From the NCBI RefSeq assembly GCF_001570365.1, contig NZ_BBYK01000040.1, positions 351,915 to 415,914 on the forward strand: a DNA stretch of 64,000 bases, read 5' to 3'. Origin of the DNA: Microtetraspora fusca. GTDB lineage: Bacteria > Actinomycetota > Actinomycetes > Streptosporangiales > Streptosporangiaceae. The notes under the pieces were generated by a model. It was not told where the DNA came from. It worked only from the letters and a program-made list of their open reading frames with translations, and searched no databases. A program made the translations under genes and the position numbers. Shown in pieces: positions 34,535 to 45,800 of this stretch; positions within the stretch are counted from its first letter, which is position 1; every line of letters begins with the position of its first letter.

Positions 34535-35773
34535 CTACATGGCTGAGGCCAGGTCGGCGAGCAGGTCGGGGATGACGAGTTCCTCCTCGACGCGTACGGC
34601 GCGCCGCGCCATCGCCCTGGCGAGTTCCGGGTCCCAGGGCGTCGCGCAGGGGCGGCCGGTCAGCGGCGCCGACGAGGGCGCCGCCTCGTAGGCCGACACG
34701 TCGAAGCGCCACGGCCGGAAGCCGAACCGCTCGTACACGGCGGAGGCGATGGCGACGCCGCCCCAATCGAAGTCCCCGTGGTAGGCGAACGCGGCGCCTC
34801 CGGACGAGAGGAGATCCAGCAGCCGCCAGACGGCCGTCGACGGCCTGCCGCCCGTGCAGACGAGCGGCGGGCAGGAGGGGCCGAGCTCGTCGGCCGCGGC
34901 GGCCACGACGACGGGGTTCTCGCAGACCCTGACCAGACCGGCGGTCAGCGGACTCTCGTGGCGGCGAAGCTGGCGAAGGGTCAGCACGCAGGGCTCCCCC
35001 GCGTCCGCCGCCGCCTTGAGCACGCGTCCCATGGGCGTGTGGCGGTCGCCGGGCAGGCCCAGGCAGAGCACAAGGGAGGACAGATCGTCGAGGTGGACCC
35101 CGACCGCGGCCCACGCCGCGCGCCGGGCGTCCGCTCCGCCGTCGTTCGCGTACAACCGCCCTCCCAGCGCGCGGGCCGCCGAGAGCGCGAGTGTGGCCAG
35201 CGGACGTCCCTCGTCCAGCGCGTGGGCGTCACCGCAGGTTTCCGAGGCCAGGCGGCCGATGGGGATGCCCGGGGACGGCAGCCGGTCCAGCACCGCGGTG
35301 AGGCGGTCGAGCAGCGGCCGCGCGTCCTCGGCCGCCGGAGCCAGCCGCCTGACCAGCCCGGTGCTCTCCAGCCACGAACGCCAGCCGGACAGCTCAGGGC
35401 GGCGGCCGACGAGAGCGTCGAGCTCCGCGAACGCCCGCTGCCAGGCCGCCGCCCGCGTCGCGCTCTCCACCGCCAGGTCGCGGACCGGACCGCGGAGCCG
35501 TACGACGGCCTCGCGCAGCCCCTCGGGCGCGACCCCACTGGTGCGCAGCATCCGGTCCACGTCGTCGAGGGAGACCGACACCGAACCGCCGGAACCCGCA
35601 CGGCGTCCGAGCAGCAGCTCGACCGCGCGACGCTGGGCCGCGGACGCCCGGGTGAGAGTGACCGTTCCGCTCAGCGGCCTGCCCTGCTCCAGGCGGCGGT
35701 GGACCCGCTCGACGAGCCAGGCCGTCTCGTCACCGCCCAGCAACCGCCGTAGCCGGTCGTCGTCATCGCTCAT
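34535..35773 (-). CDS. jetD: Wadjet type II protein JetD (TIGR02679, DUF2399/TOPRIM-like nuclease)
   Basis: A 412-residue TIGR02679 protein. The N-terminal part is helical. The C-terminal DUF2399 domain has the TOPRIM-like acid motif YHGDFDWGGVAIASAV and ENPVVVAAAADELG with the conserved Glu. In Wadjet systems JetD is the nuclease that cuts small circular DNA after the SMC complex has extruded it. The start overlaps the jetC stop as ATGA. It is the last gene of the operon. Confidence 0.93.
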   Translation of the reverse strand: MSDDDDRLRRLLGGDETAWLVERVHRRLEQGRPLSGTVTLTRASAAQRRAVELLLGRRAGSGGSVSVSLDDVDRMLRTSGVAPEGLREAVVRLRGPVRDLAVESATRAAAWQRAFAELDALVGRRPELSGWRSWLESTGLVRRLAPAAEDARPLLDRLTAVLDRLPSPGIPIGRLASETCGDAHALDEGRPLATLALSAARALGGRLYANDGGADARRAAWAAVGVHLDDLSSLVLCLGLPGDRHTPMGRVLKAAADAGEPCVLTLRQLRRHESPLTAGLVRVCENPVVVAAAADELGPSCPPLVCTGGRPSTAVWRLLDLLSSGGAAFAYHGDFDWGGVAIASAVYERFGFRPWRFDVSAYEAAPSSAPLTGRPCATPWDPELARAMARRAVRVEEELVIPDLLADLASAM

Positions 35774-38700
35774 CCGAACAGCCCGTCCTGTGCTCCTTCG
35801 ATCGCCGCCTCGACGCGGGAACCACTCGCGGGCACCGCGACGGCCGGGCGATCCATCCGCCGCCGCTCATGTCCGTCCCAGCGCCAGGGGGTGACCAGGA
35901 CCGCGTCGATGCCGTCACGGCGGGAGAGCTGGCAGATCGCCAAGCCGGGGACCTGCGGGTAGCAGCCCCACTCGCGCTCGCTGGTCATCACCACGTCCAT
36001 GTCGAACGTGGCAAGCAGCCCCAGGCACTTGGCCCGTGAGTCGTCGTCGACGCCGGCGAACGCCTCGTCCAGGGCGACCAACCGCGGCGCGTACGGGCTG
36101 CCGGCGGATTTGTAGTGTGCCGAGGCGGCGGCGAAGAGCGGCACCGAGGCCGCCAGCACCCGCTCGCCGCCTGACGCGGGCCCGGTCGCGGCCCGCCACT
36201 GCCCGTCCTGCAGCCGCTGGATCGCGAACTCGTGCCAGGTGCGGTAGTCGAGGGCTCTGGTCAGCGCCTCGGTCCAGCCGGCGGCGGGGTTGCCGGCGTG
36301 CTCGCGGGCGATGCGGTCCTGAAGGAACGCGCCGACCGCGGACCTGTCGGCGACCGACCAGGCGTCCACCGTCTGCCGGAGTTTGTCACGGACCCGGTCC
36401 AGTCCTTCGGGCGCGCTTTTGGCGGGCTTCCAGACCAGGCGCAGGCGCATGCCGGTGGACGTGGGGCGGGACTCCAGCTCGGCGTTCATCTCCCGGACCT
36501 CGGACTCGGCCGCGGCGATCAACTCCTGCAGCGTCCCGGCGACTTCGTTGAGCAGGTGGTTCTCCAGGATCTCGCGCTCCTTGGCCGACAGGAGCCGGGC
36601 GCGGTGCTCGGACTCCTCGGCGAGCGCCGCGGCAAGGCTGGGAACGTCACGGCTGCGGCCCTGGAAGACCACGTCCACGATCATCACGCCGTCGTGCAGG
36701 GTGAGCCCGACCGAGTGTCCGTGCCTGGCCATGGAGTCCGACAGCAGTTTGTGCTCCTCGGCCACCTTTCTCTGCACCCGATCCCACGGACCGTCGCCGT
36801 CGTCCACCTGGCCCAGCTCGGCGTTGACCGTCCTGGCCAGGAGCACGGCCGGGGTGGCCGCCCACTCACCTGCCGCGTCGGGCACCCGCAGGTCGGGGAG
36901 TGCCACATGCAGCAGGCCGGTGGCGGTGAACGCCTGGAACTCCCGTACCGCGACATCCCGCGTCACGGCCGCGTCCGTGATCTGGGCGCGCAGCGTGTCG
37001 CGTGCTCCCTCGGCCTTGCCGCGTTCCTGCAGAGCGGCGTGCTCCCTGCGCCGGGCCTCGGCTTCGGCGCGGGCACGTTCGTCCAGCTCGTGTTCCACCT
37101 GTTCGAGCCGGCGGAACAGCTCCTCGACGGCCGTGCCGGCGGTCTCCACCAGGGCACGGTAGGTTTCGGCGGCGGCGTCGGCCTTCTCCCGTGCCGCGAC
37201 CGCCAGCTCCGCCGCTTCGCCCAGCTGTCGCCCGATCAGGTCGAGGTCGTCCGCGGCTTCGCCGGCCGCCTCTCGGGCGGCGCGCCACGCCTGCCCGAGA
37301 GGCGACAGGCGGGCCAGGGCCAGCCGATAGTCGGTGACTCCCGCCTTGATCCGCGCCAGCGCATGGTGATCCACCGGCAGGCCGACGTCGCTCGCGAACT
37401 CGGCGGCCCGCTCCCCGGCGGCGTCCAGCTCGTTCTGGCGCGCGAGCACGACCTGGGTCGCGAGGGCGTGCTTGGCGTCCAGGTCGCGCCGCCTGTCGTG
37501 CTCGGCGGCGAGCTTGACCTGTGCCTCCCGCAGCGGCGAGTCCGCGGGCAGCGCCCGATGCTCGGCGGCGAGCTTCTCCCGCCGCGCCGCGAGCGTGTCG
37601 AGCTCGGCGCTCAGCCGGTCGATCCGCAGGGTGACCTCGTCCAGTTCCGCCCGGAGCACCGCGAGCCGGGCGCGCCGGGCCGCCTCTCGCGTCCCTTCGC
37701 CGATGTAGTGGGCGTCATCCTTGCGCCACGATCCGGCGAGCACGCCGTTGGCCCACCGGCCGTCCACGGCCACCCAGGTTCCGCCGTCGCCCGGGCCGAG
37801 TCCGATGCCGCGCAGCACGGCCTCGACGGCACTGTCGGCCAGCATCCCCGCCCGCGGATCGGCGCGGTCGACGGCCGGCCGCAGGACGACGGCGCACGAC
37901 GCCCCGGGCAGCGGCTCGCCGGCCACAATGACGGTGTCGTCCTCCGCGACCAGCGTTCCCCCGGGCGTCACCCAGGCGTCGAGGACGCCCGCGGCTTCGA
38001 GCGCGGCCTCCAGCCCCGCCCGATGCTCAGCCGGCACGGCGTCGGCGAAGTCCACGACCTTCCACAGGGGAGCACCGGGGCGGTCGATCCTGGCCTGGGG
38101 CGCGCGCGTATGCGGTACGGGCGGGGCGTCGTGTCCACCGGCCTCCAGCCTGACTATCTCCTCCGTCAGCGACGCCGCGGCCTGCCGCGCCCCGCGCAGT
38201 TCGGCGTCCAACTCGGCGCCCAGACGGCCGAGCGCGTCGGTGGCGTTCCTGGCCGCGTCGCCGATCGCGGCTACGGCCGGATTGGGACCGTCGGCTGAGA
38301 CGGCCCACGCCTCCACCGCTGTCAGCAGCTCGTCGGGGTCGTCCAGCCGCAGCTCGGTCAGCCCCGCCAGGTAGAGGGAGTAGGCCTGGAGAAGGTCGGC
38401 CGTCGCCGCCGACGTCATCCCCTCGGCGGCCGCGATGCGCTCGGCCGCGGCCTGCAGCTCGCCGGTCAGCCGGTCCACCTCGTCACGCGCCGAGGCGAGC
38501 CGCGACCGGGCCTGCTTCACATCGTCGATCAGTCGTTCCAGCTCGTTGATCGCCTGCTCCTGGCGGGCCGCCAGCGCTTCGGTCTCCCGGCGGGCCGCGG
38601 CCGCCTCGGACGGCGTGGCGGCGGCGTCCCAGCCGGCGATGGAGAGGTGTTCGGACTCGAGTGCGGCCGCGCGGGCGGCCGTGAGCGTCTGTTCCCGGGC

Positions 38701-39879
38701 CTGTTCCAGTTCCTGGGCCGCCTGGTCGGCCTTCTCCAGGGCGATGCGGGCCCGCTGCTCGCGACGCCGGGTCTCGCCGGAGAGGCGGTCCCGCTCCTGC
38801 TCACACCGTCGCGCGTGCGCAGCCAGCCGCTCGGCCTCCTCGCCGGTCTGCGTGAGCCGTTCCGCGTCCCGCATCTCCGGGCTCTGCCGCAGCGCTTCCC
38901 TGCGGGCCTCCAACAGGTTTCGCCGCGTCGCGAGCTCCTCGAGCAGCTCATGGGCCGCCGCCAGCTCCGCCTCCGCCGCCGCGTGCGCCGCCTCGACCTC
39001 GCCCAGGTCGCGACCGAGATGCTCGTACCGGCTCTGGGCCAGCCGCGGCACGGCCGCCTTGCGCTTGGCCGCGATCGCGGCGTACCGGCGGTAGTGGACG
39101 AGGAAGTCCGTCGCGGCCTTGCGCGCCTCCTCCAGCCCGCGCAGCGCGTCGCGCTCCTCGTCGAGGCCGCGGAACGCCTCGGCCACCGTCGCGATCAGGC
39201 CGGGGCTGAGCGGGGGCAGCGCCTCGGTGAGCGCCCGGGACAGCAGCTTCTCATCCGGCTTCTTGGAGAGCTGCGGCTGCCGCAACTGGATCAGCAGGTT
39301 CACCAGGGCCTCGTAACGGTGCTCACCGAGCCCGAACATGGCGTCGTCCACGGCCCTGCGGTAATCGGCGGCCCGGTCGTAGACCACGCCCCTGCCGTCG
39401 ACCGCCTCGCGCAGCTTCTCCCGGGTGAGCGCCACCCCGGCCGCGGAGAGCAGGTGAAGCTCGGACCCGACGCGCTGGGACGTGACGAAGAACCAGTGCC
39501 GGACGATGCCGCGGTCCTTGACGGCCTTCATCCCGCAGCCGATCGTGCGGAACTCCTCGGTGCCGTCGGCGGCGCGGCGCCCGAACTCCATCCAGGTGTA
39601 GCCCAGCCGCTCCGGGTGCGGGTGCTTGCCGCCCAGCAGCAGGTTCCACTCCATCCGCTTCTGGCGGTCGCCGTCGGGCTCGACCCGGTGCGGAGCGAGC
39701 TCACCGTCGAGCAGGAATGGCAGCGTCAGAGCCAGCACCTTGGACTTGCCGGTGCCGTTGTTGCCGCGCAGCAGCAGGCGGCCGTCGTGGAAGTGGAACT
39801 CCTCGACGTCGTAGTAGAACATGTCGACGAGCCCGGCGCGCAACGGCTTCCAGCGCTCGGAGGTCGGGGAAGGCGGCAT
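35770..39879 (-). CDS. jetC: Wadjet type II protein JetC (TIGR02680, SMC/MukB-like ATPase)
   Basis: A 1369-residue SMC-like ATPase. Walker A is GNNGTGKSK near residues 39-47 (LLLRGNNGTGKSKVLALTLP). Long coiled coils rich in Glu, Ala and Arg flank a central hinge-like segment (about residues 600-680). The C-terminal head has GPASGGERVLAASVPLFAAA (signature) and VALDEAFAGVDDD (Walker B plus D-loop). With JetA and JetB it forms the loop-extruding complex that recognises plasmid-sized circles. ATG 39879 shares its A with the jetB stop (TGATG). The open frame further upstream to 40752 is only a shadow of jetB. Confidence 0.95.
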   Translation of the reverse strand: MPPSPTSERWKPLRAGLVDMFYYDVEEFHFHDGRLLLRGNNGTGKSKVLALTLPFLLDGELAPHRVEPDGDRQKRMEWNLLLGGKHPHPERLGYTWMEFGRRAADGTEEFRTIGCGMKAVKDRGIVRHWFFVTSQRVGSELHLLSAAGVALTREKLREAVDGRGVVYDRAADYRRAVDDAMFGLGEHRYEALVNLLIQLRQPQLSKKPDEKLLSRALTEALPPLSPGLIATVAEAFRGLDEERDALRGLEEARKAATDFLVHYRRYAAIAAKRKAAVPRLAQSRYEHLGRDLGEVEAAHAAAEAELAAAHELLEELATRRNLLEARREALRQSPEMRDAERLTQTGEEAERLAAHARRCEQERDRLSGETRRREQRARIALEKADQAAQELEQAREQTLTAARAAALESEHLSIAGWDAAATPSEAAAARRETEALAARQEQAINELERLIDDVKQARSRLASARDEVDRLTGELQAAAERIAAAEGMTSAATADLLQAYSLYLAGLTELRLDDPDELLTAVEAWAVSADGPNPAVAAIGDAARNATDALGRLGAELDAELRGARQAAASLTEEIVRLEAGGHDAPPVPHTRAPQARIDRPGAPLWKVVDFADAVPAEHRAGLEAALEAAGVLDAWVTPGGTLVAEDDTVIVAGEPLPGASCAVVLRPAVDRADPRAGMLADSAVEAVLRGIGLGPGDGGTWVAVDGRWANGVLAGSWRKDDAHYIGEGTREAARRARLAVLRAELDEVTLRIDRLSAELDTLAARREKLAAEHRALPADSPLREAQVKLAAEHDRRRDLDAKHALATQVVLARQNELDAAGERAAEFASDVGLPVDHHALARIKAGVTDYRLALARLSPLGQAWRAAREAAGEAADDLDLIGRQLGEAAELAVAAREKADAAAETYRALVETAGTAVEELFRRLEQVEHELDERARAEAEARRREHAALQERGKAEGARDTLRAQITDAAVTRDVAVREFQAFTATGLLHVALPDLRVPDAAGEWAATPAVLLARTVNAELGQVDDGDGPWDRVQRKVAEEHKLLSDSMARHGHSVGLTLHDGVMIVDVVFQGRSRDVPSLAAALAEESEHRARLLSAKEREILENHLLNEVAGTLQELIAAAESEVREMNAELESRPTSTGMRLRLVWKPAKSAPEGLDRVRDKLRQTVDAWSVADRSAVGAFLQDRIAREHAGNPAAGWTEALTRALDYRTWHEFAIQRLQDGQWRAATGPASGGERVLAASVPLFAAASAHYKSAGSPYAPRLVALDEAFAGVDDDSRAKCLGLLATFDMDVVMTSEREWGCYPQVPGLAICQLSRRDGIDAVLVTPWRWDGHERRRMDRPAVAVPASGSRVEAAIEGAQDGLFG

Positions 39880-41030
39880 CACTGTCCTTTGATGACGGGT
39901 TCGTCGAGGGCATAGCGGGCGATCGCGGGAAGGCCCGCGGCGGAATCGGCTGTCACGCGTACCAGACGCAACGCGGTCAACTTGGCGAGCGCCGTGGCCA
40001 GCAGCCCGTCTTCGGCACCCGGCTCGGTCACTCCCTTGCGCCAGAACGAGGCGTGCTCGCGCGCGGCCCGCCGCACGAAGTCCTTCAGCTCCTCCATGCC
40101 GACCTCGTCGCGGGTGGCCAGATACTCGGCCACCAGAAGGGCCAGGTGCCCGTCGGTCCGCTGTTCGGGCATGCGCACATCGGTCAGCTCGTCCTCGGGA
40201 TCCACCATCGCGACGCCCTCCGCGCGCACCTCGGCGACCAATCCGGTCGCTTCCTCGATCCGGCGGGTGATCGCGTGCCGCTGAGAGATCAGGTAGGCCC
40301 GTTCCGCCTCGTCCAGATCGTTCAGGTAGATCACCGGATCCTCGAGCAGCTTGCGAGTCAACCGGCGCCGTAGCGCGTGGTTGCGCAGGTCGTCCGTGTC
40401 GGGGACGGTCTCGGCGGTCAGCTCGGCCAGCCGCTCCTCGAAGGTGTCCGCCGTGATCATGGAGGGCCCGCGCGTGCCGGTGAGAAGCGCGGCCAACACC
40501 GGTCGGCGCACGTCGTACAGCACGTCGCCGCCCGTGGTCAGGTACGCATCCTCGTCGCCGGCGACCCGGCGCAGCACGCCCCAGCCGAGCAACGTCCGCG
40601 CCACGGTCACCAGGTCGGCGCGCTCGGCCCGGCTCTCGAGGGTGAAGTCGAAGTCCAGGTCGGGATCGGCCACGGCGGACAGCACCTCCTCGGCCAGTCG
40701 ACCGAGCGTGGTCTGCGCGTCGGCCCGCTCCAGTACAGCGAGTGCCAGGCACAGCAGGACGTAGCGACGCCTGCCGTACGGCTCCCCGGCCTTTCCCCTG
40801 GCCGGGTGAGTGGCGTCGGCGGTGTCGGCGGCGGTCTTGAACAGCCGTGCCGTGCCCGAATCCACCGTCAGCCGCCAGCCGGTTTCCCGCGTGAGCCAGT
40901 CACGCAACTCGGCGAGGTGGCGGCGGACCAGCACCAGTGTCTCGGCGTCGTCCTCGGCCGTCAGCAGCGGCTTGGCCAGCAGAGCGCGCAGTGCCGTCCG
41001 CCGTTGGGCCGCCTCCTCCTCGGGCGTCAT
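39879..41030 (-). CDS. jetB: Wadjet type II protein JetB (TIGR02678, MukE-like)
   Basis: A 383-residue TIGR02678 protein, starting MTPEEEAAQRRTALRALLAK. Hallmarks are RRYVLLCLALAVLERADAQTT, RPVLAALLTGTRGPSMI and YLISQRHAITRRIEE. It corresponds to the MukE/KITE subunit that binds the kleisin JetA and bridges to DNA. It overlaps both neighbours: ATGA with jetA and TGATG with jetC. Confidence 0.93.
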   Translation of the reverse strand: MTPEEEAAQRRTALRALLAKPLLTAEDDAETLVLVRRHLAELRDWLTRETGWRLTVDSGTARLFKTAADTADATHPARGKAGEPYGRRRYVLLCLALAVLERADAQTTLGRLAEEVLSAVADPDLDFDFTLESRAERADLVTVARTLLGWGVLRRVAGDEDAYLTTGGDVLYDVRRPVLAALLTGTRGPSMITADTFEERLAELTAETVPDTDDLRNHALRRRLTRKLLEDPVIYLNDLDEAERAYLISQRHAITRRIEEATGLVAEVRAEGVAMVDPEDELTDVRMPEQRTDGHLALLVAEYLATRDEVGMEELKDFVRRAAREHASFWRKGVTEPGAEDGLLATALAKLTALRLVRVTADSAAGLPAIARYALDEPVIKGQ

Positions 41031-42559
41031 CGGGCGGCCATCAGATCGGTGATCTCGATCACGTGCTCCGGCCCGGTCAGGACGCCGTCCTCGGTGTGAA
41101 TCTCGATCTCACCGCCGTCGGGAACCAGGGTCAGCCGTACCTCCATCGAGCCGTCGCCGGTAACCGTCTTCACCTCCGTCTCGTCGGGTCGCCGAGCCGC
41201 CAGCGCGTCGCCGAGCAGACCGAGAAAGAGCCGGAACGCGCGCGGATCGAGCACGTTCAGCTCCGACAGCAGGACCGGCCCGTCGGTGTGCAACCGGGCG
41301 CGGGCCGCGGCGGTCTCGGCGGCCTCCCGCTCGGCGTGCTCCAGCAGGAGCCTGCGGGCGTGGGCGCGGTCGGCCACCTTGTTCGGCTTGCCGCGACGTT
41401 CGTACGAGCCGGTACGGCGCAACTGCGGCGAGATCCTGATCGGCGGAGCCTCGCGCCAGGACGCGCCGGCCCCGACGTCGCGCCACTCTTCCAGAGTCGC
41501 GGCCGTGACGGTCAGGTGCCGAGCGGACGTCAGGCCGAACGCCGCCCGCCAGAGCCGGTGCATCGCCGCCTCGTCGGGCGCCTCGGCGAACCAGCGCGCC
41601 AGGGTGCGGAAATCCGCGGAGCGGTCCGAGCGGCCGGAGCGGCGCTCGTTGAGCAGCCCGACCGCGTCGATGAGCTGTTTGATCGCCGTGATCGCGGCCT
41701 GGCGCAGCAGTCGGGCCTGGGACGGCCGGCCCACGTCCGCGGAGACGAACCAGTCCTGCAGCCCCCGCCAGCGGTTGCGCCAGGACGAGAACGCCGCCTC
41801 CTCGGCCGTGGCGTACGCGTCCGCGGCCTCCTCCCTGTCGGGCACCGCGTCGGCGGCCTCACGGCGCGCGGCCAGCCTCAGCAGGCTCTCGTGGTCCGAC
41901 GCCTCCAGCTCGGCGAGGAGCGCGGCGATCCGCGCGCCGGAGTTGGCGAGGTCGGCGATGAATCGGTTGATGTATTCGATCAGCCGCTCCTTGTAGGCGA
42001 TGAACCCCGCCACGTCACCGTCGGAGAAGTCGATGGCCCGGCGCAGCGACGCCATGAACGCCTGCGCGTTGTCGGCCAGCGACGAGAACCGTTCAGTCAG
42101 GGAGAGCAGCAGCAGATGGACCCGGGCCGGATCGGGCTCGCCGTCCCGAGCCAGTACGGTCAGCGACCGCAGTTGGTCGGCGATGTCGCCCAACGCCACC
42201 GACTGCAGCACGCCGCGCCGTCCGATCGCCTCCTCGTAGAACGCGATCGCCTGCTCGGCGGCCTGACCTGCGGGAGTGAGCTGGAACAGATACCGCTTGC
42301 GGTGGAAATCCTCCACCGAGGTGACCCTGCCGGTGTCGGCGTCGGCCCGGAGGTTGCCCCACTCCCGCAGCTTCTCCAGGGCCTGTGCGAGGGAATCGTC
42401 GTTGGCCCGCCCCAGTTCCGCCGCCACGTCCTCCGGTCGAAGGTGCACGACGAAACGTTCTTTCGCCCGGGCGAAAGAACGCAGGATCTCCCGGTAGAAG
42501 GCCGCGTTGGGGGCGCTCAGGTGCGCGAAAGGCTGATGCTCCTGGGACGGCGGGGTCAT
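41027..42559 (-). CDS. jetA: Wadjet type II protein JetA (TIGR02677, MukF-like kleisin)
   Basis: A 510-residue TIGR02677 protein from ATG 42559. It has an N-terminal winged-helix region (AFYREILRSFARAKERFVVH, VEDFHRKRYLFQLTPAGQAA), a helical middle, and a C-terminal part ending EIHTEDGVLTGPEHVIEITD. It is the kleisin that links the JetC heads. It is the first gene of the jetABCD operon, so the promoter should lie in the 247 bp shared with the divergent helicase gene. Confidence 0.93.
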   Translation of the reverse strand: MTPPSQEHQPFAHLSAPNAAFYREILRSFARAKERFVVHLRPEDVAAELGRANDDSLAQALEKLREWGNLRADADTGRVTSVEDFHRKRYLFQLTPAGQAAEQAIAFYEEAIGRRGVLQSVALGDIADQLRSLTVLARDGEPDPARVHLLLLSLTERFSSLADNAQAFMASLRRAIDFSDGDVAGFIAYKERLIEYINRFIADLANSGARIAALLAELEASDHESLLRLAARREAADAVPDREEAADAYATAEEAAFSSWRNRWRGLQDWFVSADVGRPSQARLLRQAAITAIKQLIDAVGLLNERRSGRSDRSADFRTLARWFAEAPDEAAMHRLWRAAFGLTSARHLTVTAATLEEWRDVGAGASWREAPPIRISPQLRRTGSYERRGKPNKVADRAHARRLLLEHAEREAAETAAARARLHTDGPVLLSELNVLDPRAFRLFLGLLGDALAARRPDETEVKTVTGDGSMEVRLTLVPDGGEIEIHTEDGVLTGPEHVIEITDLMAAR

Positions 42560-42806
42560 GTATGCAGTCTCCCTTGGCGAAGAGAGTGCCGTGTCCCACT
42601 TGTCCCAGGACGTGGCCGAGGACGAGAGGAATCTCTCCGCCACGCCAGATCATCGGCGGCCCGATTGACCGGGTCGTCTGGACGGGGGCACGCCTCGGAA
42701 GGAGCGATTCTCCGGTGCACAAGCGGCTCATCACCGCCCATGGCAATCCCGGCATTCCCGGTCGATCAGCCCACCGGCCGGCTGCCCCTCAGGTACGGTG
42801 CCGGCC
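42560..42806. promoter_or_regulatory. divergent promoter region of Wadjet operon and DUF3427 helicase
   Basis: 247 bp between two divergent starts, without a gene. I see no obvious -10/-35 pair or long palindrome. Both transcription units must start here unless the promoters lie inside the genes, so co-regulation is possible. Confidence 0.4.
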
Positions 42807-45800
42807 ATGGCTGATCTTGCGGCGGGGCTGTACGAGCAAATCGTCACCGAAGGGCTGGCCCACGAGCTGAGCGGCCACGGCGACCTGGCTCAGCGGCGCG
42901 CGCTCACCCATGTCGAGGCCGCGGACGTGCTGACCGCCCACGTCGCCGCGCTCACCCGCAGGGCGCTGCGCTCGATGCGAGGCACCGACGCCGAGCGGCT
43001 GGCCGGCCAGGTCGAGCTGGCCAACCGGCTCGCCGCGGTCCTGGGCGAGGTCGCACAGGAGGATACGGTGGCGAGTTCGCGGGAGCTGCTGCTGGCCGTG
43101 ACGCGCCACCGTACCCCGGCCGGCGAGCCCGTGTTCCCGCGGCGCCCGGAGACCCCGCTCGCGGCCAGCGCGTTGCTGGTCAACGGGCACGGGCAGCCGA
43201 GCGTTGGCCACGAGCTGAAGCGCGAGCTGGCCTCGGCGGACCAGGTCGACCTGCTGTGTGCCTTCGTCCGCTGGTATGGGGTGCGGATCCTCGAGGACGA
43301 CCTGGCCGAGTTCGTACGGCGAGGCGGACGGCTGAGGGTCATCACGACCACCTACCGAGGGGCGACGGAACGCCGCGCGCTCGACCGGCTGGCCGAATTG
43401 GGCGCCACCGTCAAGATCTCCTACGAGACCAAGACCACCCGGCTGCACGCCAAGGCGTGGCTGTTCCGCAGGGAGACCGGCTTCTCCACCGCCTACGTCG
43501 GATCCTCGAACCTGTCCAAGTCCGCTCTGATCGACGGGTTGGAGTGGAACGTCCGACTGTCGGCGATGGAGCAGCCGCACCTGCTGGACACCTTCGCGGC
43601 CACCTTCGAGGAGTACTGGGGCGACCCGGCCTTCGAGAGCTACGACCCCACGTCGGGGGAGGATCGCGCGCGTCTGGATGAGGCGCTGGAGCTGGAGAGC
43701 GCCGGGCCGCGCGAGCTGCCGCTGGCGATCGCGTCCCTGGACGTACGCCCCTTCGGCTACCAGAGCGAGGTCCTGGCCGACCTCGCCGCCGAGCGGCAGG
43801 TCCACGACCGTTGGCACAACCTGGTGGTGATGGCCACCGGGACCGGCAAGACGGTGGTGTCCGCGCTGGACTACCGGGGGCTGCGCGAGGCGGGCGAGGT
43901 CGACTCGCTGCTCTTCGTCGCACACCGGGAGGAGATCCTCACCCAGAGCCAGGCCACCTTCCGGCACGTGCTGCGTGACGGCGCGTTCGGCGAGCTGTAC
44001 GTCGGCGGGCGACGACCCGAGCAGTGGCGGCACGTGTTCGCCTCCATCCAGTCGCTGCACCGCCTCGACCTGGACCCGCTCGGCCCGGACGCGTTCGACA
44101 TGGTGATCGTGGACGAGTTCCACCACGCCGAGGCGGCCACGTACGTCCGCCTGCTCGACCACCTCAAGCCGCGCGTGCTGCTGGGCCTGACCGCCACCCC
44201 CGAGCGGACCGACGGCCAGGACGTCAAGCGCTGGTTCGGCGGCCGGATCGCGGTCGAGCTGCGCCTGTGGGAGGCCGTCGAACGGCAGCTTCTGGCGCCG
44301 TTCCAGTACTTCGGCGTACACGATGGCGTGGACCTCTCCGCCGTGCCGTGGAAGCGCGGCCAGGGCTACGAGCTGGCCCGCCTCAGCAACGTGTTCACCG
44401 GCAACGACGCGCGCGTCCGCCTGGTGCTGGAAACGCTGCGTCGCAAGATCGGCGACGTCGCGCGGATGCGGGCGCTGGGCTTCTGCGTGAGCGTGGAACA
44501 CGCCGAATACATGGCGCGGCGCTTCAGCGAGGCGGGCATCCCCGCCCTGGCCGTCACCTCCCGCACTCCGCGCACCGAACGGGAGGAAGGGCTGCGGAAG
44601 CTGCGGTCCCGTGAGGTCAACATCGTCTTCGCCGTCGACCTGTTCAACGAGGGCGTCGACATCCCCAGCATCGACACCGTTCTCCTCCTGCGCCCGACCG
44701 ACAGTGCCACCGTCTTCCTGCAGCAGCTCGGCCGCGGACTGCGCCTCGATGACGGCAAGGCCTGCCTGACCGTGCTGGACTTCATCGGCAACCAGCACCG
44801 CCGGTTCCGCTTCGACCGTCGTTACCGCGCGCTGACCGGCACCAGCCGTACGGGCGTCGCCCGCGAGGTCGAAGCGGGCTTCCCCACCCTGCCGCCCGGC
44901 TGCCACATCGACCTGGACCGCGAGGTCGCGCGGCTGGTGCTGAACAACATCCGCCAGTCGCTGAACCTGCGCTGGCCCGACCTGACCGACGAACTCGTCT
45001 CGCTGCCCGAACAGACCACCCTGGCCGCCTTCCTCGACGAGACCGGGTTGGAGCTGGAGGACCTCTACCGCCGCCGCCCCGGCTGGGCGGCGCTGCGCCG
45101 CGCGGCCGGCAGGGGCCGTACGCCCGGCCCCCTGGACGAGAAGATCGGCAAGGCGCTCGGCCGCATGCTCCACATCGACGACCCCGACCGGCTGGCCTTC
45201 ATGCGCCTGCTGCGTGGCGGGGAGTCGCTCCGCGAGCGGCGGCTGCTCGCGATGCTCGACGTCGCGCTCTGGGGCGGCACCACGCCCTCGTCTACCGCAG
45301 AGGAGCGGCTGGCGGAGCTACTCGCCCACGCGGACCGGGTGAGCGAGCTGCTGGAACTGTCCGACCTGCTCGCGGAACGCCGCCAGCGTGTGACGCGTCC
45401 GCTGCCCGGAGACGTCCCCCTGCACATCCATGCCACATACAGCAAGAACGAGGCCCTGGCCGCTTTCGGTGTGGACAAACCCGCGCACATGCGTGAAGGC
45501 GTCAAATGGGTGCCCGAGGCGAACGCCGACCTGTTCTTCGTCACCATCGACAAGTCCGAGAGCCTCTTCTCACCGACGACCATGTACCACGACCGGGCCA
45601 TCACCCCCTCCCTCTTCCAGTGGGAGTCCCAGTCCACGTTGCGCCGCACCAACCCCACGGCGTTGCGCTACCAGTCCGGACGGTCCGACGTCCACCTGTT
45701 CATCAGGGAGCACAAGCGGGAGGAGGGATTGGGCGCGCCGCCGTACCTGTATGCCGGGCCGATGACCTACGAGGACTGCGAAGGCGACCGGCCGGTGCGA

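Noticed and set aside
36232-38298. 688-codon frame antisense to jetC
   Set aside because: A shadow of a GC-rich coiled-coil gene; no RBS or recognisable domain.
35770-40752. Single 1660-codon frame for the SMC-like protein
   Set aside because: The first 291 codons are a frame shadow of jetB. The ATG at 39879, coupled to the jetB stop, starts the conserved SMC head.
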